The notes under the pieces are model-generated. The model was not told the DNA's origin, made no database searches, and was given only the letters and a program-made list of their open reading frames with translations. Shown here piece by piece: positions 1 through 7,825 of a stretch of DNA of 33,207 nt. The DNA is from Paludibacteraceae bacterium (GTDB lineage Bacteria > Bacteroidota > Bacteroidia > Bacteroidales > Paludibacteraceae), in assembly GCA_017628395.1 (NCBI GenBank), contig JAGBZD010000016.1, positions 1 to 33,207 of the forward strand, read 5' to 3'. Numbering within the stretch: the first letter of the stretch is position 1; the number at the start of each line of letters is the position of its first letter. The position numbers were made by a program, and so were the translations under genes.

Positions 1-8
1 AAAAGCAG

Positions 9-16
9 TACCTTTG
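9..16 (+). promoter_or_regulatory. -7 promoter element of tRNA-Leu
   Basis: TACCTTTG matches the Bacteroidetes -7 consensus TAnnTTTG and lies 23 nt before the mature tRNA. The matching -33 element would lie outside the window. Confidence 0.7.
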
Positions 17-39
17 CAGTCGCTTTTGAAAAAGAGCAG

Positions 40-123
40 GCCCAGATGGCGGAATCGGTAGACGCGCTGGTCTCAAACACCAGTAGGTTCACCCCTGTGC
101 CGGTTCGACCCCGGCTCTGGGTA
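40..123 (+). tRNA. tRNA-Leu (anticodon CAA)
   Basis: The cloverleaf can be folded by eye. The acceptor stem GCCCAGA pairs with TCTGGGT (first pair G-U). The anticodon stem CTGGT/ACCAG encloses the loop CTCAAAC, which gives anticodon CAA for UUG codons. The T-stem GCCGG/CCGGC carries the TTCGACC loop. The extended variable arm of about 15 nt marks a class II tRNA, as expected for leucine. The discriminator base is A. CCA is not encoded, because the next bases are CAA, so the 3' end must be added enzymatically. Confidence 0.97.
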
Positions 124-125
124 CA

Positions 126-159
126 AAGACCGCCTAACAAAAGTTAGGTGGTCTTTTTT
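126..159 (+). terminator. Rho-independent terminator of tRNA-Leu
   Basis: A 13-bp stem (126-138 with 143-155, one G-U pair) with an AAAA loop ends in a T-run at 154-159, directly behind the tRNA. Confidence 0.93.
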
Positions 160-160
160 A

Positions 161-207
161 ACCCCTCTGCCTCCCCTTCAAGGGGAGAATGGTTTAGAGG
201 ACGCGCA
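161..207. repeat. C-rich/G-rich intergenic repeat, copy 1
   Basis: CTCCCCTT and AAGGGGAG form a near-perfect inverted repeat at 171-187, followed by AGAGGACG-like sequence. A degenerate relative lies at 594-635 on the other side of rpsU. It has no coding potential. Confidence 0.5.
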
Positions 208-318
208 TAGGCGCTACAGTTTAGAGTTTAGAGAATATTAACCCATAAAAAGGTCAGGCGGGAGACTTAAACATCCGCTATCACTCGGAACGGGCTAACT
301 GCCTGGAGAGACAAAGAG

Positions 319-327
319 AAGGAGGTG
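319..327 (+). promoter_or_regulatory. Strong Shine-Dalgarno sequence of rpsU
   Basis: AAGGAGGTG is complementary over nine bases to the 3' end of bacterial 16S rRNA (ACCUCCUUU). GGAGG ends 8 nt before the ATG at 334, so it fixes that start codon. The secreted-protein genes at 7094, 14686 and 17332 have A/T-rich leaders with no such motif, as is usual in Bacteroidetes. Confidence 0.85.
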
Positions 328-333
328 TATGCA

Positions 334-528
334 ATGATTATTGTACCAGTAAAGGAAGGCGAGAACATCGAGCGCGCGATTAAGAAATTCAAACGCAAAT
401 TTGACAAGACAGGTGTCGTAAAAGAGCTGCGTCGTCGTCAACAATTCTCAAAACCATCAGAGATTAAGCGTGAGAAAATGATGCACGCAATCTATGTGCA
501 ATCTTTGCATGCTCATGATGGCGAGTAA
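334..528 (+). CDS. rpsU: 30S ribosomal protein bS21
   Basis: This 64-residue basic protein begins MIIVPVKEGENIERA and contains the typical RRRQQFSKPSEIKR stretch. That matches bS21 in sequence and length. bS21 sits on the small-subunit platform near the 3' end of 16S rRNA. The reading frame can be opened at a GTG at 325, but that codon lies inside the Shine-Dalgarno sequence, and the ATG at 334 gives the family's normal N-terminus. In Bacteroidetes the anti-Shine-Dalgarno region is largely masked by ribosomal proteins including bS21, so a strong Shine-Dalgarno on this gene suggests autoregulation. The leader at 241-318 can form a CAGGC/GCCTG long-range pair (255-259 with 301-305). I found no clear promoter box. 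The gene is single and is closed by the terminator at 552-582. Confidence 0.96.
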   Translation: MIIVPVKEGENIERAIKKFKRKFDKTGVVKELRRRQQFSKPSEIKREKMMHAIYVQSLHAHDGE

Positions 529-551
529 TTCGTAAGTAAGCGAAGATAAAG

Positions 552-582
552 AAAAAAGCATACCGATAGGTGTGCTTTTTTT
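552..582. terminator. Bidirectional terminator between rpsU and the minus-strand gene at 657
   Basis: AAAAAAGCATACC and GGTGTGCTTTTTT pair around GATA. The arms carry an A-run on the left and a T-run on the right, so the hairpin can end rpsU transcripts on the plus strand and the transcripts that come from 1169/7094 on the minus strand. Confidence 0.9.
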
Positions 583-593
583 GTGTATAAGCC

Positions 594-635
594 TACCCCC
601 TGCCCCTACCCTAAAGGGAGGAGAGGACGGATGCT
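594..635. repeat. C-rich/G-rich intergenic repeat, copy 2
   Basis: This is a degenerate counterpart of 161-207: a CCCCCTGCCCC stretch, a CCCT/AGGG inverted pair and then AGAGGACG. The two copies flank rpsU. Confidence 0.4.
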
Positions 636-656
636 ACGCTCTGGGATTGGGTGTGG

Positions 657-1169
657 TTAGTTGAGTGGGGGATATTGACCACTTATCTTCCGCTTATTCA
701 CCCGATACAGATAAGGAATAAGGAGTAGGAGAATAAAGAGCAGGGCATCCCAGTTGAGGTGGAGAGGGACATTCACATCGGGTGGCGCAATGGGTCGTTG
801 AGGGGAAATAGGAATGAAGCCTGTATCACCCGCGTCAGTGGTGAACCCTGTTTCATCAGCCAACATGCCACCGCTGAGCGTGGATGCTGCGGTTTGTAGC
901 GTACCATTGGCCATGTGTATAGGAGCCGTAGAGTAGTTGCTGATAGTGGTGGCAGTAGAGAAACTGCTGGTGGAGCGTATGGAAGATGTGGTGCTTGAGG
1001 GCGTAGGCGCATAACTACCACCACCCCCGTATGAATGAAAACTACTGGAGGATGTGCTGAATAATTGTGCAAACGCTGTACTATTGCCCACAATAAGGCA
1101 TAGACATATCAATATTAGGAAACGATATTTCAAGTTATCGTATATATTAATCAAACAAACTATTTTCAA
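657..1169 (-). CDS. Small exported Ser/Thr-rich protein with C-terminal membrane anchor
   Basis: I do not recognise a named family. The 170-residue protein has an N-terminal signal sequence ending near AFAQ at residue 35. A low-complexity Ser/Thr/Gly stretch follows at about 36-100, then a Pro-rich stretch around 118-134. A hydrophobic segment DALLFILLLLIPYLY lies at 141-155, followed by the basic tail RVNKRK. Hydrophobic helix plus basic tail is the layout of membrane anchors and of C-terminal sorting signals. The start codon is 3 nt behind the stop of the giant gene at 1173-7094, so the two are almost certainly co-transcribed and probably translationally coupled. It may help export or surface attachment of the giant protein; that is inference from position only. 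The terminator at 552-582 closes the unit. Confidence 0.75.
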   Translation of the reverse strand: MKIVCLINIYDNLKYRFLILICLCLIVGNSTAFAQLFSTSSSSFHSYGGGGSYAPTPSSTTSSIRSTSSFSTATTISNYSTAPIHMANGTLQTAASTLSGGMLADETGFTTDAGDTGFIPISPQRPIAPPDVNVPLHLNWDALLFILLLLIPYLYRVNKRKISGQYPPLN

Positions 1170-1172
1170 ATC

Positions 1173-4100
1173 TTATTGTCGCACGAACTTATACATCTGA
1201 TTGTTGAGTTGTAGGATGTACACACCTTGATGAAGATTGTAGAGGTCAATGGTGTGTGTGGTGTGTTGTGTAGTATGTGATAGTATAAGTTGTCCGTTGA
1301 TGTTGTATAATGCCAGTGTGCTATTAGCAGGGGCGTTGGTGATATACAATTGGTTGTGATCGTGCCATATATGTGTGTCCGCAACATACTCCATATCGGT
1401 TGTAACGCCAGCGTTTGTATCCTCGTTGTTGAACACAGGGTGTAGCAACACTTGGAAGCGCAGGTCGTTGGTAGAAAGCGGTTGTGCCGTAAAATGGTAT
1501 TTGCCGCCTTCGGTGAGCAAGAATATGCTATCGTTGCTGAGGTCTTTCAGGTAGAGCGAGTCTCCGATAAGCGAGCGGAAAGATAGCGTGTATTGCTCAT
1601 CGGTGCCTGCTTGGAAGCCAATATACATGCTGTCAATATCGTTGGCGCAGGATACCTCCATCTTGCCGAAAGGTTCGTTGGTGTAGATATTGGCAATACC
1701 TTCTGCAAAGTGGTTAGGCGCATCGTAGCCATTGTCGTAGTCGCGTGTGGTGGTACTCTCTTGTATGATATACATACGGTCGGCACCGCTATTGGCGCTA
1801 TTGACTTGAAGGCGTAGGCGGCGGAAGGAGTCTTGCTGCATCTGCTCTTGCGCTTGGCGTTGAGGTGCGCGCATAGGTTCGTTGAGATTGGTAGAATCGG
1901 TGCTGGTGCCAGCTTGCCAAATGTGCTTGTTGTAGTCAAGGCGTATGGAAGCCCCGTCGTTATTGGCAATCACATATACGCCCTGCATAGGTGGGATCGT
2001 AGTGATGTCGCTATCCAAGTATTTTGCAGATAAAGCGGGGATAGCGCAATATTGTCCTGGGGTGGTAGAGCCGTTGTTGCCTAAGGTGCTGTCTTTCTCA
2101 TTTTGTCCGTTCCATTGATTCCACGAACCTGAGTTGAAAATGTAGAATGTCTTTACTATATCTTCGCGTCCTGTACCATAGTCGCTGAAGTCGTCTGGGG
2201 TGAAGTTCTTGACATCAATAGGTGCCATGAAGCTATTGGCAAAAAGGTTGTCGCCGTTCATGCCACCCGAAGCCTCTGGGGTTTTGGTGAGGGTGATGGT
2301 TTGGTTGGTGCGGATAGGCTCTGCTACGAGCGAATAGGTAGGTTGACCATACTGCGTAATGGCGTAGCCCGCGAAAGGCTCGAAGGTGAGCGTGCCGTTT
2401 TGCTTGACCCAATTTTGCTTCTCGTTCCACTGGTAGAGCCATGTGATATAATCAATGGTGAAAGAAACATTCTTTCCCGGAGCACCGAAGTATTGCCAAG
2501 TGGCATCGCGGTTGGCACCTGTGTCGAGGGTAGAGCGTGTTTGGTAGTTGACAGTAGTGCGAGGCATGGCGCCTTGGTATGCAGGTGAGAAGCGCAAGAA
2601 GCCAGCACCCGATTTAAGGATGTCAAGGACGATGCTGCTGCCGTCGGAAGCAGCGCCTTGGACGCCTCGTGCGCCCACGGAAAGTCCGCCTGTAGCGGTG
2701 ATGTGGAGTGTGGCATCAGGGGCTATCGTTAAGCCAAATACTTCTACAGGTGATGAGATATTGACATTAGCCTCTATTCGCACATTGTGGTATTGATTAG
2801 GTACATCGTTTCTATTCCAGTTTGCTGCTGTATTCCAGTCGATAGGATTTTGATTGTCAGTGCCTTGGAAGATATACTCCTTGCGTCCAAAATGCGTAAG
2901 GGTAACGGTGCTATAAGCGAGCCATGCCCCTGGTACATAAGATGGGTTCTTAATGCCGTAACGGAGCGTACCTGTCTCTTGTCCTGGGTCAGCCTCTACA
3001 TAGACATATACATCATTGAGGTAGCGGTTGACATCTTGACTGAATGCCAGCTCAACAGAATTCAGTTTGGTAGGGTAAGAATGTCCATTGTATATTTCGT
3101 CGGACGAATCATAACTGCCAGCGTTATAGGATGTATAGACTGATTGTATAGGGTATTTTACATCGTTGGCATAGATGTATGCTAATACGCTTTCCCAGTT
3201 GTTGGTCTTGGCTGCTTGGGCTTTTTGTGAGTCGGAAATACGGTAGAGTGCTTTGACGGTCAATCGGTAGAAACCTGGTTTGAGTCCTGAGATTATAGTG
3301 TCATAGACAGCCAAGGTACCATTGATGCCATCGCGGTATTCACCCGTTTGTTCTGCCAATGCGACAGCGGGTACGGTGATTTCGGTGATTTCGAAGTCTT
3401 GCACATACAGATTGCTTCGTACTTTCTCCAGCGTGTTGATGTCTGAACCGAAGTCTTTTTTTGCTGCATTGGCAGCTGCGGCATCCATATAGCTTCTAAC
3501 GACATTATTGTGTTCGGCAGGTGTTTCCATGTACCAAACAGTAGCCTGAGCAGGGTCTGAAGTGAAGGCAAGGGTATTATCTATGATTGTAAAATAGTTG
3601 CCTCGATTGCCATTATTCAAATCATTAGCACTTTGTACGGTGAACTTGCCACTTGCGTCTGAATTGATTTGCCACAGATAAGCAGGGTTGTCCGCAGTCT
3701 CGGCATCGGTGAAGACTTCTTTGGTATCCGCTGTTTCATAGAGGTACTGCATGTTATCCACAAACTGGAGACGGGTGTAGATGTTGGTGTTATCCACTGT
3801 GAAATGGCTCACGCGGCAGACGATACCAAATGGGTCAACAACGGCTTGCGTACCCCATTTAGCACCACGGCTCAGATAACCTCCCCCTTCTGCACGAAGA
3901 TAGTTGTTTCCCTCTAAGGAACTGATAATGATGTTTCGGAGGTAGCCCGCGAAGTTACCTTTATAACTAAAACGAATATATTGCGTATTAGGACTTAAAT
4001 CAATCTCGCCAGATGATTTCCAAGAAGCAGATAATGATCCTGTTTTCCATACGGTATTCCAATCCGTTCCATTAGCTGATTCCTCTACTTCCCAACCGTA

Positions 4101-7094
4101 CTTCAAACTTTCTGTAGTAGCAGCATCCGAGGAACAATATTCGAAATATAATTTGTCTGGTGTTCCCGCGAAAGTTATCAGTACGCGTTTGCGATCATCG
4201 CCCCATATAAATCCATCTTCAAAAGATGTGGATGCAATTCGGATTTGATTATCCGTTTGATACCAACCGCTTTTTGTGCCAAGTTGTACGCTCTTCGCAT
4301 GTAGCGCTTGTGATACGATGAATGGAGCCTCCAGATTGGGGCGTTCGCAAGGCGTGAAGGTGAAGGTCTCGGTTGCTGGCATGAAATCTGCATTGCCTGA
4401 TTGGGTAACGGTGATAGTGACTTCTTGCCCTTTGTTATAGATATGCAAGTCGCCATTCTTGACCTCTGCAATGGTGTTGTCCGTAGTGGCGAACGATAGC
4501 GGGCAGTTGGCATCTCTATTGGTAGAGTATGCGATATTAGCAATGGTAGTGTTGAAGTAATAAGGCAAGGCATTCGGATTCCAAATAATGTCGGCTGTGG
4601 ACTTGCCATCACGAATACCTGTCAGTGGGATATGAATATCTTCGGTCTTATCGCTATTATCCGAGATAACGAGGGTGGCGTTGTAAGGAGTAGCACCGCG
4701 GTCTTCGCCCAAATTGTCGAAGGTTACCTCTAATGCGGCATTACCAAAGCAATCGCGACCTGTACCCGGTATGAGTTCGGGTGTTACATTGAAGTATTTA
4801 GCGTCGGCACCCGTGATGACAGCCTTGGTGATTCGTCCTGCGTTGGCGTGCAAGAAAGTGATCGTATCATGCTGCATACCATGAGTAATACCCTCGGAGC
4901 CAAAGTCAATGGCAGTAGGGGTAGCCTCGAATTGGAAGCGTTCGCTGACATGGATATTACGGAAATATCCTCCATAGTTACCTGAATAGCAAAAGCGCAA
5001 ATAATGGGTTGTTGGGTTAAGTGGCACTTCTACAGACCCGGAGTTACTATTTCCCTTTTCCCATACATTGTTCTCACTCCATGTAACCCCATCTGCACTT
5101 TCCTTTACATACCAATCGCAATCAGTAGCGATAGTAGTAGAGCGCTCATATGTGAACGACAACTTATCAGGTACACCCGTGAATACAATATCGTAATATC
5201 TATCACTATAGTTCGAAGCCCCACTACCAACATCAGGGCTACCTAATAAAACACCATCATTTTTCCATGAAAGGTCTCCTGTATTGTCATAACGAAATAC
5301 ATTGTAATAGTTCTCCGAATTTATTGTGAATGGTACATGGTTGTTGCCATTAACAGGAGCAATAACATATTGCTCGGAATTGCTGTACCATTTGTAGTTC
5401 TCTGGTTGCGAAACGGTAATAGTAGCCGTCTCGCGGGCATTGGCGATATACAGGGTGTTGTTCTCTACGCGTGCAAAAGCCTCGTTATCGGATGTGAAAG
5501 TGGTCTCAATATCCGTATTGGTGGTAGAGAATATGTTTGGAATAGATGTACCGTAGTAGTAGGGGGTACGGGCTGCGTTCCAAGTGAATTTAGGAGTGTG
5601 CTTGATGACCTGCACGGTAAAGGATTCGGTCACTGGCTCGTGCGAACTGGTGTTCTTTTGGTAGAAGGTGATGGTTGCAGTACCTTCGTTGAGGGCTGTG
5701 ATTGTATTGGTAGCAGGGTCGTATGCGATGACCTCATTAGGGTGAGTGCTTCCTTCGCGCGTATCGTTGCCTGTGAAATTGTGTTCAATCTTGAAGTAGA
5801 ATGGATCTGCATCCGAATTGCTTGGGGTGGCTGTTTGTGTATTAACAAACTGATAGTCAGCACGCCATGATTCGTTCACCAATTTGTTGGTATAATTGCT
5901 ACCTGTGATTTTGGCTGTATAGCGACGGGAGTAAATGGCGTATAATGTCAGTTGCGAAGCTAATCCGTTGGGGTTGAGCGCGGAGGATGTGATCGTCTCG
6001 GTGATTGTTGTTTTGTCTGCACCCTGTTTGTGGAAAGTAGCGTTTGCAGGGTCTTTTTTCCAACCCTCGAAGACATAACCCTCAGCCGTTTTTGGTGCGG
6101 CAGTGAAAGTGACGGTCGCAGACATGCTTGTAGTTGTATAGTTGGTAGCTATTACTGAGCAGTTGTCTTGTCCGTTCGCGAAAGTGGCAGTGGCTGTTCC
6201 TCCTTCTGCTGGAGAAGATATGGCTTCTGCTTTGAAGAAGTAGGTTGGAATAACAGGAGCAGAGAGATAGATATATGCCGTACTTGTTCCGTCGGAGATG
6301 GTAATGGTAGTGGAACGATTGTTCTTGTTGTATTGAACAGCAGGAGAGAAATAGACTTGTTTGTTGTAATTGCTGATTTGACCAAGCGTTGTAGCGGAGC
6401 AATTGCCCGAACCGTTGGCGCTGGCGCAATAGTTGTTGGCAACGCCCAAAGAGATAGATGTCTGACCATTGCCAAAGTGGAACTCAGGGTTGCTACTTGT
6501 AATTGTAATATTGCCACTTGCAAGGAAGGAGCGGAAACGAATGGTATAGGAAGAAGTTGAGGTCTTACCTTCTGCTGTAGCAAGGTTTACCATGTATCGA
6601 GGGGTACTGGCTGTTCCTATAGATGATGTTCCATAATCCATGCCCTTGGAATCGGTATCGTCATAGAGAAGGATGTGTTTTTTTAGTTTTACAAAGTGAT
6701 TTTTAACAGTAACACCAGTTCCTGATTCCATTCTATAACGGATGTGAGATATATTGGCATCTAATGATATTGTCTGAGATGTACTCCAACTTGTACTTGA
6801 ATAACTTACTTCGCCTTTAGAACCACTCCAAGAATTGCCATTGACATTATTTTGCACTTGTAATTTACCTTTGATAGAGAGTCCAGAATATTTCTTATAC
6901 TCAAAGGTCATGCTTTCTGCAGGAGCAAATACGGCTTTTTCTGCAAAATTTTTACTCGCGGCATTCGTATTTGTATTATTATCTGTATCATACAACGAGT
7001 ACCAAGTTCCTCCATTGTAGGTTTGGGCGGAGAGGTTAGCAGTTGCCATGAGGATAGCAACGAGGGTGAGGGTATAGCGTAAAAGTTGTTTCAT
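1173..7094 (-). CDS. Giant secreted multidomain protein with T9SS type A C-terminal domain
   Basis: The protein has 1973 residues. The signal peptide is about residues 1-23, with likely cleavage near LSAQ. Residues about 285-395 resemble an InlB B-repeat (EGYVFEGWKKD followed by LTLYAIYS). Next come Ig-like segments and two copies of a beta-sandwich module with shared motifs (GVPDKLSF or GTPDKLYF, ESADGVTW or ESANGTDW, YLRF.YSGN or YLRFSYKGN). A segment beginning YLRAEGGGYLS may be lectin-like. The last 75 or so residues (LALYNINGQLI, LHQGVYILQLNNQMYKFV) match the T9SS type A sorting domain, so the protein is predicted to cross the outer membrane through the type IX system and attach to the surface or be released. 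No catalytic motif is visible, so adhesion or glycan binding is more likely than an enzyme. Its promoter module resembles that of the gene at 14686. Confidence 0.9.
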   Translation of the reverse strand: MKQLLRYTLTLVAILMATANLSAQTYNGGTWYSLYDTDNNTNTNAASKNFAEKAVFAPAESMTFEYKKYSGLSIKGKLQVQNNVNGNSWSGSKGEVSYSSTSWSTSQTISLDANISHIRYRMESGTGVTVKNHFVKLKKHILLYDDTDSKGMDYGTSSIGTASTPRYMVNLATAEGKTSTSSYTIRFRSFLASGNITITSSNPEFHFGNGQTSISLGVANNYCASANGSGNCSATTLGQISNYNKQVYFSPAVQYNKNNRSTTITISDGTSTAYIYLSAPVIPTYFFKAEAISSPAEGGTATATFANGQDNCSVIATNYTTTSMSATVTFTAAPKTAEGYVFEGWKKDPANATFHKQGADKTTITETITSSALNPNGLASQLTLYAIYSRRYTAKITGSNYTNKLVNESWRADYQFVNTQTATPSNSDADPFYFKIEHNFTGNDTREGSTHPNEVIAYDPATNTITALNEGTATITFYQKNTSSHEPVTESFTVQVIKHTPKFTWNAARTPYYYGTSIPNIFSTTNTDIETTFTSDNEAFARVENNTLYIANARETATITVSQPENYKWYSNSEQYVIAPVNGNNHVPFTINSENYYNVFRYDNTGDLSWKNDGVLLGSPDVGSGASNYSDRYYDIVFTGVPDKLSFTYERSTTIATDCDWYVKESADGVTWSENNVWEKGNSNSGSVEVPLNPTTHYLRFCYSGNYGGYFRNIHVSERFQFEATPTAIDFGSEGITHGMQHDTITFLHANAGRITKAVITGADAKYFNVTPELIPGTGRDCFGNAALEVTFDNLGEDRGATPYNATLVISDNSDKTEDIHIPLTGIRDGKSTADIIWNPNALPYYFNTTIANIAYSTNRDANCPLSFATTDNTIAEVKNGDLHIYNKGQEVTITVTQSGNADFMPATETFTFTPCERPNLEAPFIVSQALHAKSVQLGTKSGWYQTDNQIRIASTSFEDGFIWGDDRKRVLITFAGTPDKLYFEYCSSDAATTESLKYGWEVEESANGTDWNTVWKTGSLSASWKSSGEIDLSPNTQYIRFSYKGNFAGYLRNIIISSLEGNNYLRAEGGGYLSRGAKWGTQAVVDPFGIVCRVSHFTVDNTNIYTRLQFVDNMQYLYETADTKEVFTDAETADNPAYLWQINSDASGKFTVQSANDLNNGNRGNYFTIIDNTLAFTSDPAQATVWYMETPAEHNNVVRSYMDAAAANAAKKDFGSDINTLEKVRSNLYVQDFEITEITVPAVALAEQTGEYRDGINGTLAVYDTIISGLKPGFYRLTVKALYRISDSQKAQAAKTNNWESVLAYIYANDVKYPIQSVYTSYNAGSYDSSDEIYNGHSYPTKLNSVELAFSQDVNRYLNDVYVYVEADPGQETGTLRYGIKNPSYVPGAWLAYSTVTLTHFGRKEYIFQGTDNQNPIDWNTAANWNRNDVPNQYHNVRIEANVNISSPVEVFGLTIAPDATLHITATGGLSVGARGVQGAASDGSSIVLDILKSGAGFLRFSPAYQGAMPRTTVNYQTRSTLDTGANRDATWQYFGAPGKNVSFTIDYITWLYQWNEKQNWVKQNGTLTFEPFAGYAITQYGQPTYSLVAEPIRTNQTITLTKTPEASGGMNGDNLFANSFMAPIDVKNFTPDDFSDYGTGREDIVKTFYIFNSGSWNQWNGQNEKDSTLGNNGSTTPGQYCAIPALSAKYLDSDITTIPPMQGVYVIANNDGASIRLDYNKHIWQAGTSTDSTNLNEPMRAPQRQAQEQMQQDSFRRLRLQVNSANSGADRMYIIQESTTTRDYDNGYDAPNHFAEGIANIYTNEPFGKMEVSCANDIDSMYIGFQAGTDEQYTLSFRSLIGDSLYLKDLSNDSIFLLTEGGKYHFTAQPLSTNDLRFQVLLHPVFNNEDTNAGVTTDMEYVADTHIWHDHNQLYITNAPANSTLALYNINGQLILSHTTQHTTHTIDLYNLHQGVYILQLNNQMYKFVRQ

Positions 7095-7205
7095 GTTCAG
7101 TTAATAATAAATAGTTATTATCTTTTTGTGTCGATTATTAATAAAAAATGCGTTTTATTAAGATTGTTCGAATGTTTTGCGTTTGCAAAGTGCCGAAAAT
7201 CGGTG

Positions 7206-7237
7206 CAAAATTAATAAAAAGGTATCGAATATGCAAA
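7206..7237 (-). promoter_or_regulatory. Promoter of the 1973-aa protein gene
   Basis: On the minus strand TTTG (7237-7234) and TAATTTTG (7213-7206) stand 20 nt apart, which is the Bacteroidetes -33/-7 arrangement. The predicted leader is roughly 105 nt and A/T-rich. Confidence 0.85.
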
Positions 7238-7242
7238 TTTCC

Positions 7243-7260
7243 TCGCGCATATACGCGCGA
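7243..7260. promoter_or_regulatory. CG-rich palindrome upstream of -33 (candidate operator A)
   Basis: TCGCGC and GCGCGA flank the 6-bp centre ATATAC. The centre lies 17.5 bp from the C of the CAAA (-33) box, the same distance as in the palindrome at 14814-14833. A position just upstream of -33 fits an activator site. Confidence 0.6.
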
Positions 7261-7344
7261 ATAATTAAAGTGTGATACTTTTTTCTAAAGATTTGATACT
7301 TTTTTTTGAGGGAGTTATATACCTGTTGACACTTCATATCTCCT

Positions 7345-7357
7345 TGCCCTACGGGCA
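7345..7357. other. Short hairpin TGCCC-TAC-GGGCA
   Basis: A 5-bp stem with a 3-nt loop lies in the gene-free stretch 7300-7430. No T-run follows, so it is not a terminator. The preceding bases (TATATACCTGTTGACACTTC, from about 7315) resemble those near 33015. Confidence 0.3.
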
Positions 7358-7434
7358 GAGAAAATCGTTCGAGCCCTTAGGCGAGATAAGAAATCTAAAT
7401 AAATCTTTTTGCCACACATTCGGAAACAATACGA

Positions 7435-7497
7435 GGGGGCAAGTGATATATATTTTAATCAACAACACAAACAACTTGATTCAACAACATTGCCCCC
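7435..7497. other. Nested inverted repeats in intergenic DNA
   Basis: GGGGGCAA (7435-7442) pairs with TTGCCCCC (7490-7497). Inside it AATCAA (7457-7462) pairs with TTGATT (7476-7481). The unpaired parts are rich in CAACA. A structured RNA or a protein-binding site is possible. I saw no promoter box for it. Confidence 0.4.
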
Positions 7498-7587
7498 AAA
7501 ACAACACATTGGGCGCTCAGGGATTTGTTAAAGACAATGGCCGTCAATAGAGTTGTCGAATCCCCCCTCCCACCTCCGTGTCTGTTC

Positions 7588-7686
7588 CGATACATAACCG
7601 ATACATAACCGACACATAACCGATACATATGAATACCCCGTGAATACTCCCCGAATACTCCGCGAATACCCCATGAATATCCCTAT
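7588..7686. repeat. 11-bp tandem repeats, nine units in two subfamilies
   Basis: Four units of CGATACATAAC type (7588-7631; the third has one change, and the fourth ends TG instead of AAC) run directly into five units of AATACYCCNNG type (7632-7686). The 11-bp period is kept across the junction. The repeats lie in non-coding DNA between the two giant genes. Confidence 0.85.
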
Positions 7687-7728
7687 CTTTAGATCCCTAT
7701 AGGAACAGCATACCCTGCAAATACCATC

Positions 7729-7769
7729 AAAATTATTCAAAATTAGACCAAAATTAATGAAAACGGAAA
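7729..7769 (-). repeat. 41-bp dispersed repeat, copy 1 (minus orientation)
   Basis: The reverse complement matches 32793-32833 over about 41 bp with one difference (A for G). Both copies follow a pyrimidine-rich run of CCCCTT type. It is non-coding. Confidence 0.8.
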
Positions 7770-7794
7770 AGGAAGGGGAACGCATGATAAACAA

Positions 7795-7825
7795 ACAGCC
7801 ACCCCGAAAGGTGGCTGTTGTGGAT
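7795..7825 (-). terminator. Terminator of the 2268-aa protein gene
   Basis: ACAGCCACC (7795-7803) pairs with GGTGGCTGT (7810-7818). On the minus strand the hairpin is followed by TTTGTTTATC, a moderately T-rich tail. It lies about 60 bp behind the stop codon at 7880. Confidence 0.75.

Noticed and set aside
325-333. GTG at 325 as start of rpsU
   Set aside because: It lies inside the Shine-Dalgarno sequence; the ATG at 334 has correct spacing and gives the normal bS21 N-terminus.
7272-7550. 92-codon plus-strand frame between the giant genes
   Set aside because: Its start lies inside the conserved promoter module of the minus-strand gene, it spans the nested inverted repeat, and its product resembles no protein I know.
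7588-7686. CRISPR array
   Set aside because: Units are 11 bp and directly adjacent; there are no spacers, and no cas gene is in the window.
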